Shown in pieces: positions 33,808-43,115 of a stretch of DNA of 64,000 nucleotides (the first letter of the stretch is position 1; every line of letters starts with the position of its first letter). The position numbers and the translations under genes were made by a program. The stretch spans positions 62,001 to 126,000 of the forward strand of contig NZ_JACYOT010000006.1 in NCBI RefSeq assembly GCF_014858005.1, given 5' to 3'. The stretch is from Propioniciclava soli (GTDB lineage Bacteria; Actinomycetota; Actinomycetes; Propionibacteriales; Propionibacteriaceae). Under the pieces are notes generated by a model. It had not been told where the DNA came from and did no database searches. It saw nothing but the letters and a program-made list of their open reading frames with translations.

Positions 33808-35274
33808 ATGTCGAAGCACCACGAAACCCCGACAGCTGGCGAGTTGGTGCCGGTGAAGTTCTCCCGGCTCACCCGCCGCGGCATCCTCCTCGGACTCTCC
33901 CTGGCCCAACTCGTCACCCTCGCCATCGGCGGCATCACCCTGGTCGGCGCGTTCTACTCCGGCGGTGGGCTGCTGCTGGCCTACACCGCCCCCGTCTGGG
34001 TGCTCGCCGCCGTGCTGACCTGGACACCGGTCGCGGGGCGGCCGATGGTCGAATGGTTGCCGGTGGTGTGCTGGTGGCTGTGGCGCGCCACCGGCGGGCA
34101 GCTGTTGTACCGGCGCAGGATCGTCGTCCCGCGTCCGGCCGGGACCCTCGCGCTGCCCGGCGACCAGGCACGCCTCAGGGAGTACACCGACCCCGCCACC
34201 GACGCCGGGATGATCCACGACCCCCACCAAGCGACCCTCACCGCAGTCTGCGAAGTCAGCCACCCGGCCTTCGTCCTCCTCGACCCCTCCGAACAAGAAC
34301 GCCGCGTCACCTCCTGGGGCCGCGTCCTGGCCACCGTCTGCCGTTCCGGACGGATCGCCACCCTTCAGGTCTTGGAGCGGACCCTGCCGGACTCCGGCAC
34401 CGGCCTGGCTGAATGGTGGGCCGCGCACGGCACCGCGGACGGGTCCTGGGCGGCCGACACCTACGCCGAGTTGATCAGCCGGGCCGGACCCGCCGGCGAA
34501 CGCCACGCCACGACTCTCTCGTTGTCGCTGGATATGAAGACCAGTGCGCGGCAGATCAGGACTGCCGGCGGCGGAGTCCGTGGTGCTGCCGCTGTCCTTC
34601 GCCAGGAGATGAACACTCTCGTCGCCGCGCTTCGCTCCGCCGACCTGTCACCCTCAGGCTGGCTGACACCAGGGCAGATCGCGGTGATGCTGCGCTCTGC
34701 CTACGACCCGGCCATCGCCGCCACCCTGGAACGCCACGGCCAGCTCGGACAATCGCTGGCCATCGCAGGGCCGGTCGCCGTGACTGAGACCTGGGGACGC
34801 CTCCGTACCGACTCTGCCCACCACGCCGTGCTCTGGATCTCGGAGTGGCCACGCTCGCTGGTGTACCCCGGGTTCTTGTCCCCGGTGCTGCTGTCCACCG
34901 GTGTCCAGCGGAGCTTCTCGCTGATCTGCACCCCGATGCGCGCCGATGCTGCCGTGCGGGACATCCGCAAGAAGAAAGTCGAACACATCTCCGACCAAGC
35001 CCAACGGGCCAAGATCGGCCAGATCGAGGACGCCTCCCAAACCGCCGAATACGGCGACGTCCTCCAGCAAGAAGCAGACCTCACCGCCGGCCACGGCATC
35101 CTGCGCTACACCGGCCTCATCGCCGTCTCCGCACCCACCGTCGAAGAACTCGACGCCGCCGTCGCCGCCATCGAACAAGCCGCCATCCAAGCCTCCTGCG
35201 AAACCCGACTCCTCGTCGGCCAACAGGCCGCCGCGTTCACGGCGGCTGCTCTCCCGCTCTGCCGGAGGGTATGA
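33808..35274 (+). CDS. SCO6880-family protein (PrgI/VirB3-like membrane part plus VirB4 N-terminal-like domain)
   Basis: 488 residues. Two membrane helices (about 28-70) in a VirB3/PrgI-like module are followed by a soluble domain like the N-terminal half of VirB4 ATPases (TTLSLSLDMKTSARQIR and later RDIRKKKVEHISDQAQRAKI). No Walker motif is present, and the ATPase half is encoded separately at 37049. The split form is typical of actinobacterial transfer systems. Its stop lies only 3 bases from the stop of the convergent cargo gene. Confidence 0.87.
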   Translation: MSKHHETPTAGELVPVKFSRLTRRGILLGLSLAQLVTLAIGGITLVGAFYSGGGLLLAYTAPVWVLAAVLTWTPVAGRPMVEWLPVVCWWLWRATGGQLLYRRRIVVPRPAGTLALPGDQARLREYTDPATDAGMIHDPHQATLTAVCEVSHPAFVLLDPSEQERRVTSWGRVLATVCRSGRIATLQVLERTLPDSGTGLAEWWAAHGTADGSWAADTYAELISRAGPAGERHATTLSLSLDMKTSARQIRTAGGGVRGAAAVLRQEMNTLVAALRSADLSPSGWLTPGQIAVMLRSAYDPAIAATLERHGQLGQSLAIAGPVAVTETWGRLRTDSAHHAVLWISEWPRSLVYPGFLSPVLLSTGVQRSFSLICTPMRADAAVRDIRKKKVEHISDQAQRAKIGQIEDASQTAEYGDVLQQEADLTAGHGILRYTGLIAVSAPTVEELDAAVAAIEQAAIQASCETRLLVGQQAAAFTAAALPLCRRV

Positions 35275-35277
35275 GTA

Positions 35278-36135
35278 TCAGTAGACATCGAAGATCTTCT
35301 CTCTCGTCTCTTCGTCCTCCACCCAGGTGACGCGGAGCTTCGCTCCGTCGACGCCTGCTGACAGGGCAATCGGCAGCCTGCGCGTTGTCTTCTTGTGCAA
35401 GGTCGTCGGCTGACTAGGTGCGATGACGCGCAACATCCCGGCTGCGGTAATGCTCTCGAAGCTCACCTGTTCGGCGTCCTGGTCGCCATCGTTGGTCACC
35501 TCCAGCCAGCGTTTCGTCCGATATCGGGGCGCGCCCTTCTTGTCGACTCCTGAGACCTCGCGTTCCTGTTGAGGCTGAACCCGGATGTCCACGCCTGACG
35601 GCGTGATGACTGCTGGTGCTGCGCCCGCGAGTCCAAGCGACGAGATGTCGAACTCGACAGCTTTCCATACCTCGTGTCCGAGCTGTGCGGTGGTGGCGAA
35701 CTCACCGAGTAGTCCGCGTTGGCTGATCTCGGTTCGGAACTCGCGTAGCCCATCGAGTTGGCGCGTGTCGACATCGTTGGGGAGCGCGGCGGTCGAGAAG
35801 TAGAGGTGAACGGGCTTACCGGCATCGACGGCCCGTTGAATCTCCTCGACCGTTCCGGACACGGCATCGGGGGTCGGGGAGCCCAGCCGGCTACCGAACA
35901 GTGCGAAGACGATGTCCGACTCGTCGACCCCCTGAGCGTTGATGAGGGACTGGGGATGACCGCCAAGGAGTGGCACGGACGAGGTCTCCCACCGCCACGG
36001 CAACAAGACGATCTGCTTGTTCTTGGCGTTGGCGTTGTTCCAGTCGTTGATGGCTGCCTCGACGGCATCGCGGGCGTCGGGGATGTCTGAGGGTGAGGCG
36101 ATCATGACCCGCAGCACCGAGGCAGTGAAACTCAT
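35278..36135 (-). CDS. DUF4062/TIR-like domain protein, probable defence cargo
   Basis: 285 residues. The N-terminal domain (about 1-165) has the pattern of DUF4062-type TIR-like proteins: SVLRVMIASPSDIPDARDAV, IVLLPWRWETSS, DIVFALFGSRLGSPT, SGTVEEI and KPVHLYFSTA. The C-terminal part (about 190-285) is an Ig-like or beta-rich domain of unknown role. Such proteins are common in defence islands and resemble nucleotide-cleaving sensors, though activity is unproven here. It lies on the minus strand inside the plus-strand transfer operon, as an inserted cargo gene. Confidence 0.8.
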   Translation of the reverse strand: MSFTASVLRVMIASPSDIPDARDAVEAAINDWNNANAKNKQIVLLPWRWETSSVPLLGGHPQSLINAQGVDESDIVFALFGSRLGSPTPDAVSGTVEEIQRAVDAGKPVHLYFSTAALPNDVDTRQLDGLREFRTEISQRGLLGEFATTAQLGHEVWKAVEFDISSLGLAGAAPAVITPSGVDIRVQPQQEREVSGVDKKGAPRYRTKRWLEVTNDGDQDAEQVSFESITAAGMLRVIAPSQPTTLHKKTTRRLPIALSAGVDGAKLRVTWVEDEETREKIFDVY

Positions 36136-36224
36136 GCCTCAAAGGGTATTGGTCGACGCCCACATCCCGCGCGGGGAAGGCGCACCTGGCTACTGAACCA
36201 GTTCCGTTCCAGCCGGAGGCCCAG

Positions 36225-37052
36225 ATGCCCACCTTCCATGATCCTGTTGCCGATGCCGCGGAAGCATCCCAGGCCCTGCGAGGCCTGGCCCACGCGAGCC
36301 GAGCCTTCGAGCGGCCTGCCGAGATGTACGGGGTGATCGGGGACCTGTCTTCGAGTATCCGTTCGCTGCGGCAGTCGTTGGAGCAGCTCGCCGATGTCCA
36401 TGAACGCAAGGCTGCTCACGCCTTCAACGACGACGGTGATCACGACGCCGGGGTGCGGGACGCGCTCGCGGCGGCGGAGGAGCTGCGCCAATGCGCCCTG
36501 CTGGTCGACCGGGCCGACGACCGACTCTCGGCCGGGTTCATTGCCGCGGGGCGGATCGCCTGGCACCCCGAACCGGCACCTGAGCCGGTGGCGGAGGAGC
36601 CGGTGCCGCAGTGGATCAGTGTGGTGTTCCTTCAAGGCGATGAGGCCGACGAGGTCCTCGATCTGATCGACGCTCAGGGCATTGATGCGGCGTTCGAGCA
36701 CCTGGCCGGCTACGACTACGGCGATGAGACCGTCGAAGCGGCGATCGCCAACGGGCACGTCTACGACCAGCCGCAGGCTGGTGCGGCTGACCGGACCGCG
36801 ACCCAGGACGTGTACACCCTGACCTACAGCTCACTGCTGGGCCATGTCGGTCTCTACCGCGAGGCCACCGCGCTACCAGACCCGGCGCTGCTCGGCATCG
36901 ACACCCCGTTCACCGTCGGCCCCGCGACCGACGCCACGACGACGGCCACCAAAGCAGCGCCACCACGCCGCAGCGCCGGACCGGCTGGCCGCGACTGGTT
37001 CGCCGGCCCCGCAGCTGGTGATGCCGCCGGTCGTCGGGAGTTATCGCTGTGA
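36225..37052 (+). CDS. Hypothetical transfer-operon protein with two modules
   Basis: 275 residues. The first module (1-110) is helical (ALRGLAHASRAF, IRSLRQSLEQLADVHE). The second (about 125-230) begins QWISVVFLQGDEADEVLDLI and ends TYSSLLGHVGLYREA. A disordered linker and tail (GRDWFAGPA) close the protein. The two halves could be a fusion of originally separate element proteins. It overlaps the VirB4-like gene by four bases (GTGA). A GCGCACCTG motif at 36180-36188 precedes it. Confidence 0.68.
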   Translation: MPTFHDPVADAAEASQALRGLAHASRAFERPAEMYGVIGDLSSSIRSLRQSLEQLADVHERKAAHAFNDDGDHDAGVRDALAAAEELRQCALLVDRADDRLSAGFIAAGRIAWHPEPAPEPVAEEPVPQWISVVFLQGDEADEVLDLIDAQGIDAAFEHLAGYDYGDETVEAAIANGHVYDQPQAGAADRTATQDVYTLTYSSLLGHVGLYREATALPDPALLGIDTPFTVGPATDATTTATKAAPPRRSAGPAGRDWFAGPAAGDAAGRRELSL

Positions 37053-38560
37053 GCGAGCACGAGCGGCTGCACACCGCTGTTCTGGTTGCCCCGGCGAAGG
37101 AACGCCGCCGGCTCCGTAGGCAGCGCCGCCGCGCCGAGGTCAGGTTGCACGCCGAGCAGCGCAAGGCCGAACTGGCGGCGGTGAGAATGAAGGCCGAGCG
37201 GGAGCGGGCCGAACGGCGAGCAACCACGTTCCTGCCGCGGGTGGGTGACCCGGGACCGGCGGCGCTGCGGTCGCCGGGCTGGTTCCGGCTGACCCGGCAT
37301 CAGGACACGTCCGCGACATTGGCGGGGGCCTATCCCTTCGTGGCCGAAGGTGGTCTCGGCGCGGACGGGGTGTTCATTGGCCAAGACCTTTACAGCGGCG
37401 GCTCGTTCGTCTACGACCCGTGGGTGTTGTACTCCCGCGGCCTCATCACCGCACCGAACGTCGTGCTGGCCGGGATCGTCGGCTCGGGCAAGTCCTCGTT
37501 GGCGAAGTCGCTGTACACGAGGTCGCTTCCCTTCAACCGGCGTGTCTATGTGCCCGGTGATCCGAAGGGTGAACACACCGCGGTCGCCAACGCGGTCGGT
37601 GGTCGGGCCATCGTGCTCGGCCACGGGCTCAACACCCGGCTGAACCCCCTCGACGAGGGCCACCGGCCCAGCGGCTTGTCGAACGTCCAGTGGGCCAGCA
37701 CGGTCGCGTCCCGCCGTCGTGACCTGATCGGCGCACTCGCCGAGACCGTCCTCGCCCGGGGGTTGACGCCGCTGGAGCACACCGCGATCGACCTGGCCCT
37801 CACCCACACGGTGCGAGAGAACCATGTGCCGATCCTGCCGATGGTGGTCGATCACATCCTCAACCCCAGCTCGGATGCCGACGGCCGGCTGGCTGAGGAT
37901 GGCCGGCTCGTCGGCCACGCGCTGCGCCGCCTGGTCGCCGGGGACCTGGCCGGCCTGTTCGACGGACCGTCCACCGTCGCCTTCGATCCGAGCCTGCCGA
38001 TGATCAGCCTCGATCTGTCCCGAGTCGCGGAGAACTCGACCCTGATCTCGGTGTTGATGACGTGTTCGTCGGCGTGGATGGAGTCCGCGCTGCTCGACCC
38101 TCATGGTGGGCAGAGGTGGGTCATCTATGACGAGGCGTGGAGGCTGATGAGCTATCCATCCTTGCTCCGCCGGATGGACGCCCACTGGCGTCTGGCTAGG
38201 CATTACGGGCTGGCGAACATGCTGATCTTCCATCGCCTCGGCGACCTCGACAACGTCGGCGACCAAGGCTCCGCCATGCGCTCCCTGGCCAACTCACTGC
38301 TCGCGAACGCCGAGACCCGGATCGTCTACCGGCAGGAGTCCGACCAACTCGGCTCGACCGCGACCGCGCTCGGCCTCAGCCGCACCGAACAACAGCTCTT
38401 GCCGAACCTGGGCGTCGGTCAAGGGCTGTGGCGGATCAAAGCGCGCAGCTTCGTCTGCCAACACCAACTCCATCCCGCCGAACTCGCCCTGTTCGACACC
38501 AGCAGCCGCGCAGCGGCACGCACACCGACGCCGCACCTCATGGAAGGAACATCCCGATGA
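37049..38560 (+). CDS. VirB4-like conjugation ATPase (C-terminal half type)
   Basis: 503 residues. A charged N-terminal coiled coil (about 15-60) precedes the ATPase core with Walker A GIVGSGKSSLAKS near residue 148 and Walker B WVIYDEAW near 355, followed by HWRLARHYGLANMLIFHRL and a C-terminal RecA-like half. It energises pilus assembly and substrate transfer, presumably together with the SCO6880-type protein that supplies the missing N-terminal domain. Start GTG 37049 is coupled to the previous gene. Confidence 0.9.
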   Translation: MSEHERLHTAVLVAPAKERRRLRRQRRRAEVRLHAEQRKAELAAVRMKAERERAERRATTFLPRVGDPGPAALRSPGWFRLTRHQDTSATLAGAYPFVAEGGLGADGVFIGQDLYSGGSFVYDPWVLYSRGLITAPNVVLAGIVGSGKSSLAKSLYTRSLPFNRRVYVPGDPKGEHTAVANAVGGRAIVLGHGLNTRLNPLDEGHRPSGLSNVQWASTVASRRRDLIGALAETVLARGLTPLEHTAIDLALTHTVRENHVPILPMVVDHILNPSSDADGRLAEDGRLVGHALRRLVAGDLAGLFDGPSTVAFDPSLPMISLDLSRVAENSTLISVLMTCSSAWMESALLDPHGGQRWVIYDEAWRLMSYPSLLRRMDAHWRLARHYGLANMLIFHRLGDLDNVGDQGSAMRSLANSLLANAETRIVYRQESDQLGSTATALGLSRTEQQLLPNLGVGQGLWRIKARSFVCQHQLHPAELALFDTSSRAAARTPTPHLMEGTSR

Positions 38561-39663
38561 GTGACACCCCGATTCCCCGGTTCCGTCTCGACAGCCCGGC
38601 CGACATGGCCCAACTCGTGCCCTACCTGATCGGCTTCGCACCCGAAGAATCATTGGTGATCGTGGTGATCGACGACCAGCAGGTCCAGGTCACCGCCCGA
38701 GCCGATCTCGCCGAAATGCGGCAGCCCGGTGCGGCCGAGGATGTGCTGGATCGCATCTGGGCACGGTTCCCGACCGCCGACGCAACCCTGATCGCCTACA
38801 CACAACACCCCGAGACGGGCTGGGCGCTCCTGGAACGCAGCGCCGACCACCTTCCCGACGCTGTGCTGCGACAGACCATGCTCGTCAACCAGGACACCTG
38901 GCACCTTCCCGACGGCACCCACGGCCACCTCAACCCATCGAGCCGCATCACCGCCGAGGCCGCCCACCACGGCCTCCGAACATTCACCCACCGCACCGAC
39001 CTAGAAGCCCGGTTCGCCAGCGCTCCCGACAGCCCCGAACTCGCCAAGGCCGTCCGGGCGGCCCTCGACGACCTCCCGCGACATCGCGACCTCCCCGCAC
39101 TCCTGAACCACACCCGCGATCTTCTGCACCGCAACCTGAGCACGCGCACACCGTTCGGCTCAGGTCGGCCCTCGACGCCGATGAGCACCACGGACGCCGC
39201 CCAGCTGGCGCACCTCGTGAAGAACCGGCAGGCACGCGACTTCGCCCTCGCGTCGATCACCAAAGCCACCGCGCCTCGCCATCTGGCGCTGTGGAGCGAA
39301 GTCCTGAACCGTACGCCCAACAGCTTCGCCGAGGTGCCGGCGGTGATCGCCGGGATCGCGGCCTGGGTCGCCGGCGACGGCGCCAGCGCCAACATAGCCC
39401 TGACCCGCACACAGGCCGCCACCACCCGGCTCCGCGTGTCCGGGCCGGCCGAACTGCTGGCAGCCGTCATCGACCAAGTACTGCCGCCCTCGGCTTGGCC
39501 CTCGGTACGAGGCCGGATTCTGGAACACGCCGGCCAGGCCGTCCACCACGCCCTCATCACCCACATCCGCGGCACCCAGACCACCACCACGGCGGCCAAC
39601 GCATTCACGCCTGAGGCTGGCCGCTCCCGTCCAACGACGACGCACACCGGTCCCACGCTGTAG
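38557..39663 (+). CDS. DUF4192 domain protein
   Basis: 368 residues. It matches DUF4192: FRLDSPADMAQLVPYLIGFAPEESLVIVVI at the N-terminus with the conserved GFxPxxSLV core, and a helical C-terminal half. The family is widespread in actinobacteria and often sits in element transfer operons. Its biochemical role is not known. ATG 38557 overlaps the VirB4-like stop. Confidence 0.85.
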   Translation: MSDTPIPRFRLDSPADMAQLVPYLIGFAPEESLVIVVIDDQQVQVTARADLAEMRQPGAAEDVLDRIWARFPTADATLIAYTQHPETGWALLERSADHLPDAVLRQTMLVNQDTWHLPDGTHGHLNPSSRITAEAAHHGLRTFTHRTDLEARFASAPDSPELAKAVRAALDDLPRHRDLPALLNHTRDLLHRNLSTRTPFGSGRPSTPMSTTDAAQLAHLVKNRQARDFALASITKATAPRHLALWSEVLNRTPNSFAEVPAVIAGIAAWVAGDGASANIALTRTQAATTRLRVSGPAELLAAVIDQVLPPSAWPSVRGRILEHAGQAVHHALITHIRGTQTTTTAANAFTPEAGRSRPTTTHTGPTL

Positions 39664-39696
39664 CCCCGGCGCGCCGGGGCAGGCGCACCTGGTGGC

Positions 39697-40236
39697 ATGA
39701 GGAAACACACTTCCGAACCGGTTCCCATGCCGGTCACGATCCCGACCGTCCTGCTCCAGGTCCGCGCCGACGGCACCCTGGACGCCACCATTGACGGCCA
39801 CCCCCTGCTCCCACCAGAAGGAATCGGCCGGTGGCGACGGTCATCGCTGCCGCAGATCATCGACCACGCCAGCAGGGATCGGAGCCTCCCGGTGCGGATC
39901 GAAGTCCACGAAGTCGACCAGACCGTCTTCACCGACATCATCAGCGCCCGCCCACGCCCACCCGCCCCAACTGCCGAGACCGACCCCGAGCCGGGACCAC
40001 GACGCGGCCGACGCGCACTCCCACCCGAAACGCCACGCCTGGTCGAAGTCAGCGGGGACGGGTTCGTGCCGGGCGAAGACGTCGCCCTCGCCGTCATCGT
40101 CGGCCATACCGACGCCACCGGAACCGGCACGGCTCGGGCCATCGTCGATCTCGACGACCTGTCGATCGGAGCGACCAGCGAGGTGCTCCTGTTTGGCCGT
40201 ATCTCGGGCACGAGCACGGTCCGGCGGCTCGCATGA
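39697..40236 (+). CDS. Hypothetical protein upstream of the coupling protein
   Basis: 179 residues. The N-terminal beta-rich part (TVLLQVRADGTLDATIDG) and the C-terminal part (LVEVSGDGFVPGEDVALAVI) are joined by a Pro/Arg linker. The C-terminal stretch ends with a beta pattern found in FHA- or Ig-like accessory domains, without a firm match. It overlaps the TraD-type gene (ATGA) and is probably translated with it. GCGCACCTG (39683-39691) lies directly ahead. Confidence 0.65.
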   Translation: MRKHTSEPVPMPVTIPTVLLQVRADGTLDATIDGHPLLPPEGIGRWRRSSLPQIIDHASRDRSLPVRIEVHEVDQTVFTDIISARPRPPAPTAETDPEPGPRRGRRALPPETPRLVEVSGDGFVPGEDVALAVIVGHTDATGTGTARAIVDLDDLSIGATSEVLLFGRISGTSTVRRLA

Positions 40237-42005
40237 CCCAATACCAGTCGGGGAGCATGGGTGACGAACTCACCAACGCCGCCCTCATCGGCCTGATCGG
40301 CATCTTCTGTATCGGCCTCGTCCTACGCGCGTCCGGCACCATCACCGCCGTCCTGACCGGCACGGCCCAGCCCACCGTGGGGGCAGCAGGCGGTATTGCC
40401 GTCCTGTTCAGCCCCACCGACCCCGCCACGGCGCTGGGCGCGGACGGACTCGATCCTGTCATCTACTGGCTCGTCAGCGCCGGCCTGCTCGGCGCACTCA
40501 CCGCCACCGCCGTGTGGGTGTGGACCCTCCTGCGCCGTCAGACTCGTATAGCCGAGGCCGACCCGCACCGGCTGGCCGGAATCGCCACCAGCCACGAGGT
40601 GAAGACGACCGCCTCCGCGAAAGCCCTCCTGCGCCGCGCCAGCACCCTGCGACCCTCCCTGGAGTCGCCCACACCGCAGGATGTGGGCTACCTCCTCGGG
40701 GCCAGCCGCGGCACGAAGGTGTGGGGATCCGTCGAGGACTCGATCCTGCTGATCGGCCCACCCCGCTCCGGCAAAGGCCTCCATGTCGTCATCAATGCGA
40801 TCCTCGACGCCCCCGGCGCAGTCGTCACCACCAGCACCCGACCCGACAACCTCACCGCAACTCTCCGCGCCCGACAACGCAAGGGCGGGCCAGTCGCCGT
40901 GTTCGACCCCCAGCACCTCGCCGAAGGCATCCCCGCCGGACTGCGCTGGTCACCGGTACGCGGCTGCCACGACCCGCTCACCGCGATGATCCGCGCCAAC
41001 GGCCTCGCCGCCGCCACCGGGCTGTCCGCCGGCGGGGTCGAGTCCGGCGGGTTCTGGGAAGGCAAGACCCGGACCGCGCTCCAAAGCCTGCTCCACGCCG
41101 CGGCGCTCGACGGTCGCCCGCCGGCGGAGTTGTTCAGATGGACTCTCGACCCCAGCGCCGCGTCCGAGGCCGTCGCCATCCTCAACTCACATCCGAACGC
41201 GGCGATGGGCTGGGACGACTCGTTGGCCGCGATGATCGACGCCGACCCCAAGACCCGCGACAGCATCTGGCAAGGCGTCTCCCTCGCCCTCGCCGCCCTG
41301 GCGGACCCACGCGTCCTCGATGCTGTCACCCCCGGACCCGGTGAGACTTTCGACCCCGCAACCTTCCTGACCGAACAGGGCACTCTCTACTTGCTCGCGA
41401 CCGGCGCCGGCGCCGGTGCATCCGCCGCACTCGTGGCAGCGTTCGTCGAAGACTTGATCGAAACTGCCCGCAACCTCGCCGCTCGCTCACCCGGCGCGCG
41501 GCTCGACCCACCACTGCTTTTGGCTCTCGACGAGATAGGCAACCTCGCGCCCCTGCCGTCGCTGCCGGTGTTGATGGCCGAGGGCGGCGGGACCGGGGTC
41601 ACCACCATGCCGGTGCTGCAATCTCTCGCCCAGGCCCGCGACCGGTGGAGCGAACACCAAGCCGGTGCGATCTGGGACGCCTCCATTGTCAAGATCATCC
41701 TCGGCGGCGCGTCCAACAGCCGCGACCTCCAAGACCTCTCCACCCTCATCGGCGAACGCGACGAATACACCAACTCCGTGACGTTGGGCGATCACGGGAC
41801 CCGCTCCAACCAGCGCTCCATCCGACGCGTCCCGATCCTGCCACCAGACCGAATCCGCACCCTGCCCTTCGGGACCGGGATCACTCTGCTCCGTTCTGCG
41901 CCGCCGATCGTGACCGACCTGCGCGCCTGGCCAAGCCGTCCGGATGCAGCCCAACTCCGCCACGACCGCGACGAACTCGAAGCTCTCTTGCGCCGCCCCT
42001 CCTGA
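40233..42005 (+). CDS. TraD/VirD4-type coupling protein
   Basis: 590 residues. Two N-terminal membrane helices (about 15-35 and 70-95) are followed by the ATPase: Walker A LIGPPRSGKGLHV near residue 178 and LLALDEIGNLAPLPSLPVL as Walker B near 430. The segment GGGTGVTTMPVLQSLAQARDRW matches the TraM-recognition/TraD_C region. It links the relaxosome to the secretion channel. Relatives in this element type are normally encoded near SSB and the integrase, as here. Confidence 0.9.
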   Translation: MTQYQSGSMGDELTNAALIGLIGIFCIGLVLRASGTITAVLTGTAQPTVGAAGGIAVLFSPTDPATALGADGLDPVIYWLVSAGLLGALTATAVWVWTLLRRQTRIAEADPHRLAGIATSHEVKTTASAKALLRRASTLRPSLESPTPQDVGYLLGASRGTKVWGSVEDSILLIGPPRSGKGLHVVINAILDAPGAVVTTSTRPDNLTATLRARQRKGGPVAVFDPQHLAEGIPAGLRWSPVRGCHDPLTAMIRANGLAAATGLSAGGVESGGFWEGKTRTALQSLLHAAALDGRPPAELFRWTLDPSAASEAVAILNSHPNAAMGWDDSLAAMIDADPKTRDSIWQGVSLALAALADPRVLDAVTPGPGETFDPATFLTEQGTLYLLATGAGAGASAALVAAFVEDLIETARNLAARSPGARLDPPLLLALDEIGNLAPLPSLPVLMAEGGGTGVTTMPVLQSLAQARDRWSEHQAGAIWDASIVKIILGGASNSRDLQDLSTLIGERDEYTNSVTLGDHGTRSNQRSIRRVPILPPDRIRTLPFGTGITLLRSAPPIVTDLRAWPSRPDAAQLRHDRDELEALLRRPS

Positions 42006-42091
42006 CCTCACCGCTGGAACGACGAGCGCACCTGTCCATCACAGCGACTGCGAGGTGTTGGTCGCGTGAGGTGTGACAAGGAGACATCCCG

Positions 42092-42535
42092 ATGGCTATC
42101 CAGACTCAGCAGGCGTTCTCGGGCTTCATCGCGTCCGATCCGCAGCTCTCCGAGACCGACAGCGGGGACGCGAGGCTCTACATGAAGGTCGGCAAGGAGC
42201 ACTACCGGCAGGAGGATGACGGTTCCTTCACCCAGTTGGAGACGACCTTCCACCACCTGGTCGCGTTCAAGGCCGCCGCCGAGCAGGGCCACCTGAGGCT
42301 GGCCAAGGGCGACAAGATCATCGCCGAGGGCTACGTGCGCGAGTACCGCTACCGCGACGCCAGCGGCCAGGCGGTCGAGGGTGAGGAGTTCGTCGCCCGC
42401 CGGATCGGCCACGACCTGGCCCGGACCCGCTACGAGGTCGACCGCAGCGCCCGCCGCACCACCGAACGCGAGGCCGTCGGGTTCGAGTCTCCGGAACCAC
42501 GATCGGTCACGCAGCCCGCGACCGTGAGCATGTGA
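42092..42535 (+). CDS. ssb: Single-stranded DNA-binding protein, element type
   Basis: 147 residues with one OB fold. LYMKVGKEHY, TTFHHLVAFKAAAEQG and KGDKIIAEGYVREYRY fit SSB strands 1-4. It lacks a long acidic tail and the DxxPF-type C-terminal tip, so it may not recruit host proteins in the usual way. It would coat the transferred strand. AAGGAG precedes ATG 42092, and GCGCACCTG lies at 42027-42035. Confidence 0.85.
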   Translation: MAIQTQQAFSGFIASDPQLSETDSGDARLYMKVGKEHYRQEDDGSFTQLETTFHHLVAFKAAAEQGHLRLAKGDKIIAEGYVREYRYRDASGQAVEGEEFVARRIGHDLARTRYEVDRSARRTTEREAVGFESPEPRSVTQPATVSM

Positions 42536-42548
42536 CGAGGGCAGAGCA

Positions 42549-43115
42549 ATGACGGACCACACACCCGAACCCGACGAGCCCGGCACCATCGACAGCCCAC
42601 CCCAGCCCGGGGTCTTCGATCAGCCCGAGCCGCCGCGTCCGGTGAACTGGAACCTGTTGACCGCCCACGAGCTGGAACAGGAATGGCTGGCGCTCAACGA
42701 CTGGGTGGCATGGCTGCGCCGCACCTACGGACTGCCCGCGACCGTGATCCCGCCGTTCTGGCATCGCCACCCCGAGTTGGTGTGGGAACTTTCCGCGCTC
42801 CACCTCCACTGGTTGTGCGCCTACGACCCCGAGCAACACGGCTCCGCACCGCTGGGCTGGCACCGCGACTTCGCCGACGCCCGCGCCCGGCTCCGGGACT
42901 GGGTTGCTACCTCCGGCACCCGCCTGGACCGTGACCGCCCGACCCGCCAGACCAGCTGGCCCGGCGAGGACCCCGCACCACCGGTCGAAGATGTCGTCAT
43001 CACTGACCGCGCCGAGGACTTCGTCCAGTTCGTGTTCGATCAGGTCGCCGAGCGACAGCAAGCTGAGGAGGCCTTCTACGGCACCCTCGACTACGAGACC
43101 GGGGAGCTGACATGA
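42549..43115 (+). CDS. DUF4913 domain protein
   Basis: 188 residues. The core WLALNDWVAWLRRTYGLPATVIPPFWHRHPELVWELSALHLHW is typical of DUF4913, an all-helical domain of unknown function on actinobacterial mobile elements. Pro-rich N-terminus and acidic C-terminus. It is coupled to the next small gene by ATGA and is located beside SSB, suggesting a role in DNA processing. Confidence 0.85.
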   Translation: MTDHTPEPDEPGTIDSPPQPGVFDQPEPPRPVNWNLLTAHELEQEWLALNDWVAWLRRTYGLPATVIPPFWHRHPELVWELSALHLHWLCAYDPEQHGSAPLGWHRDFADARARLRDWVATSGTRLDRDRPTRQTSWPGEDPAPPVEDVVITDRAEDFVQFVFDQVAERQQAEEAFYGTLDYETGELT

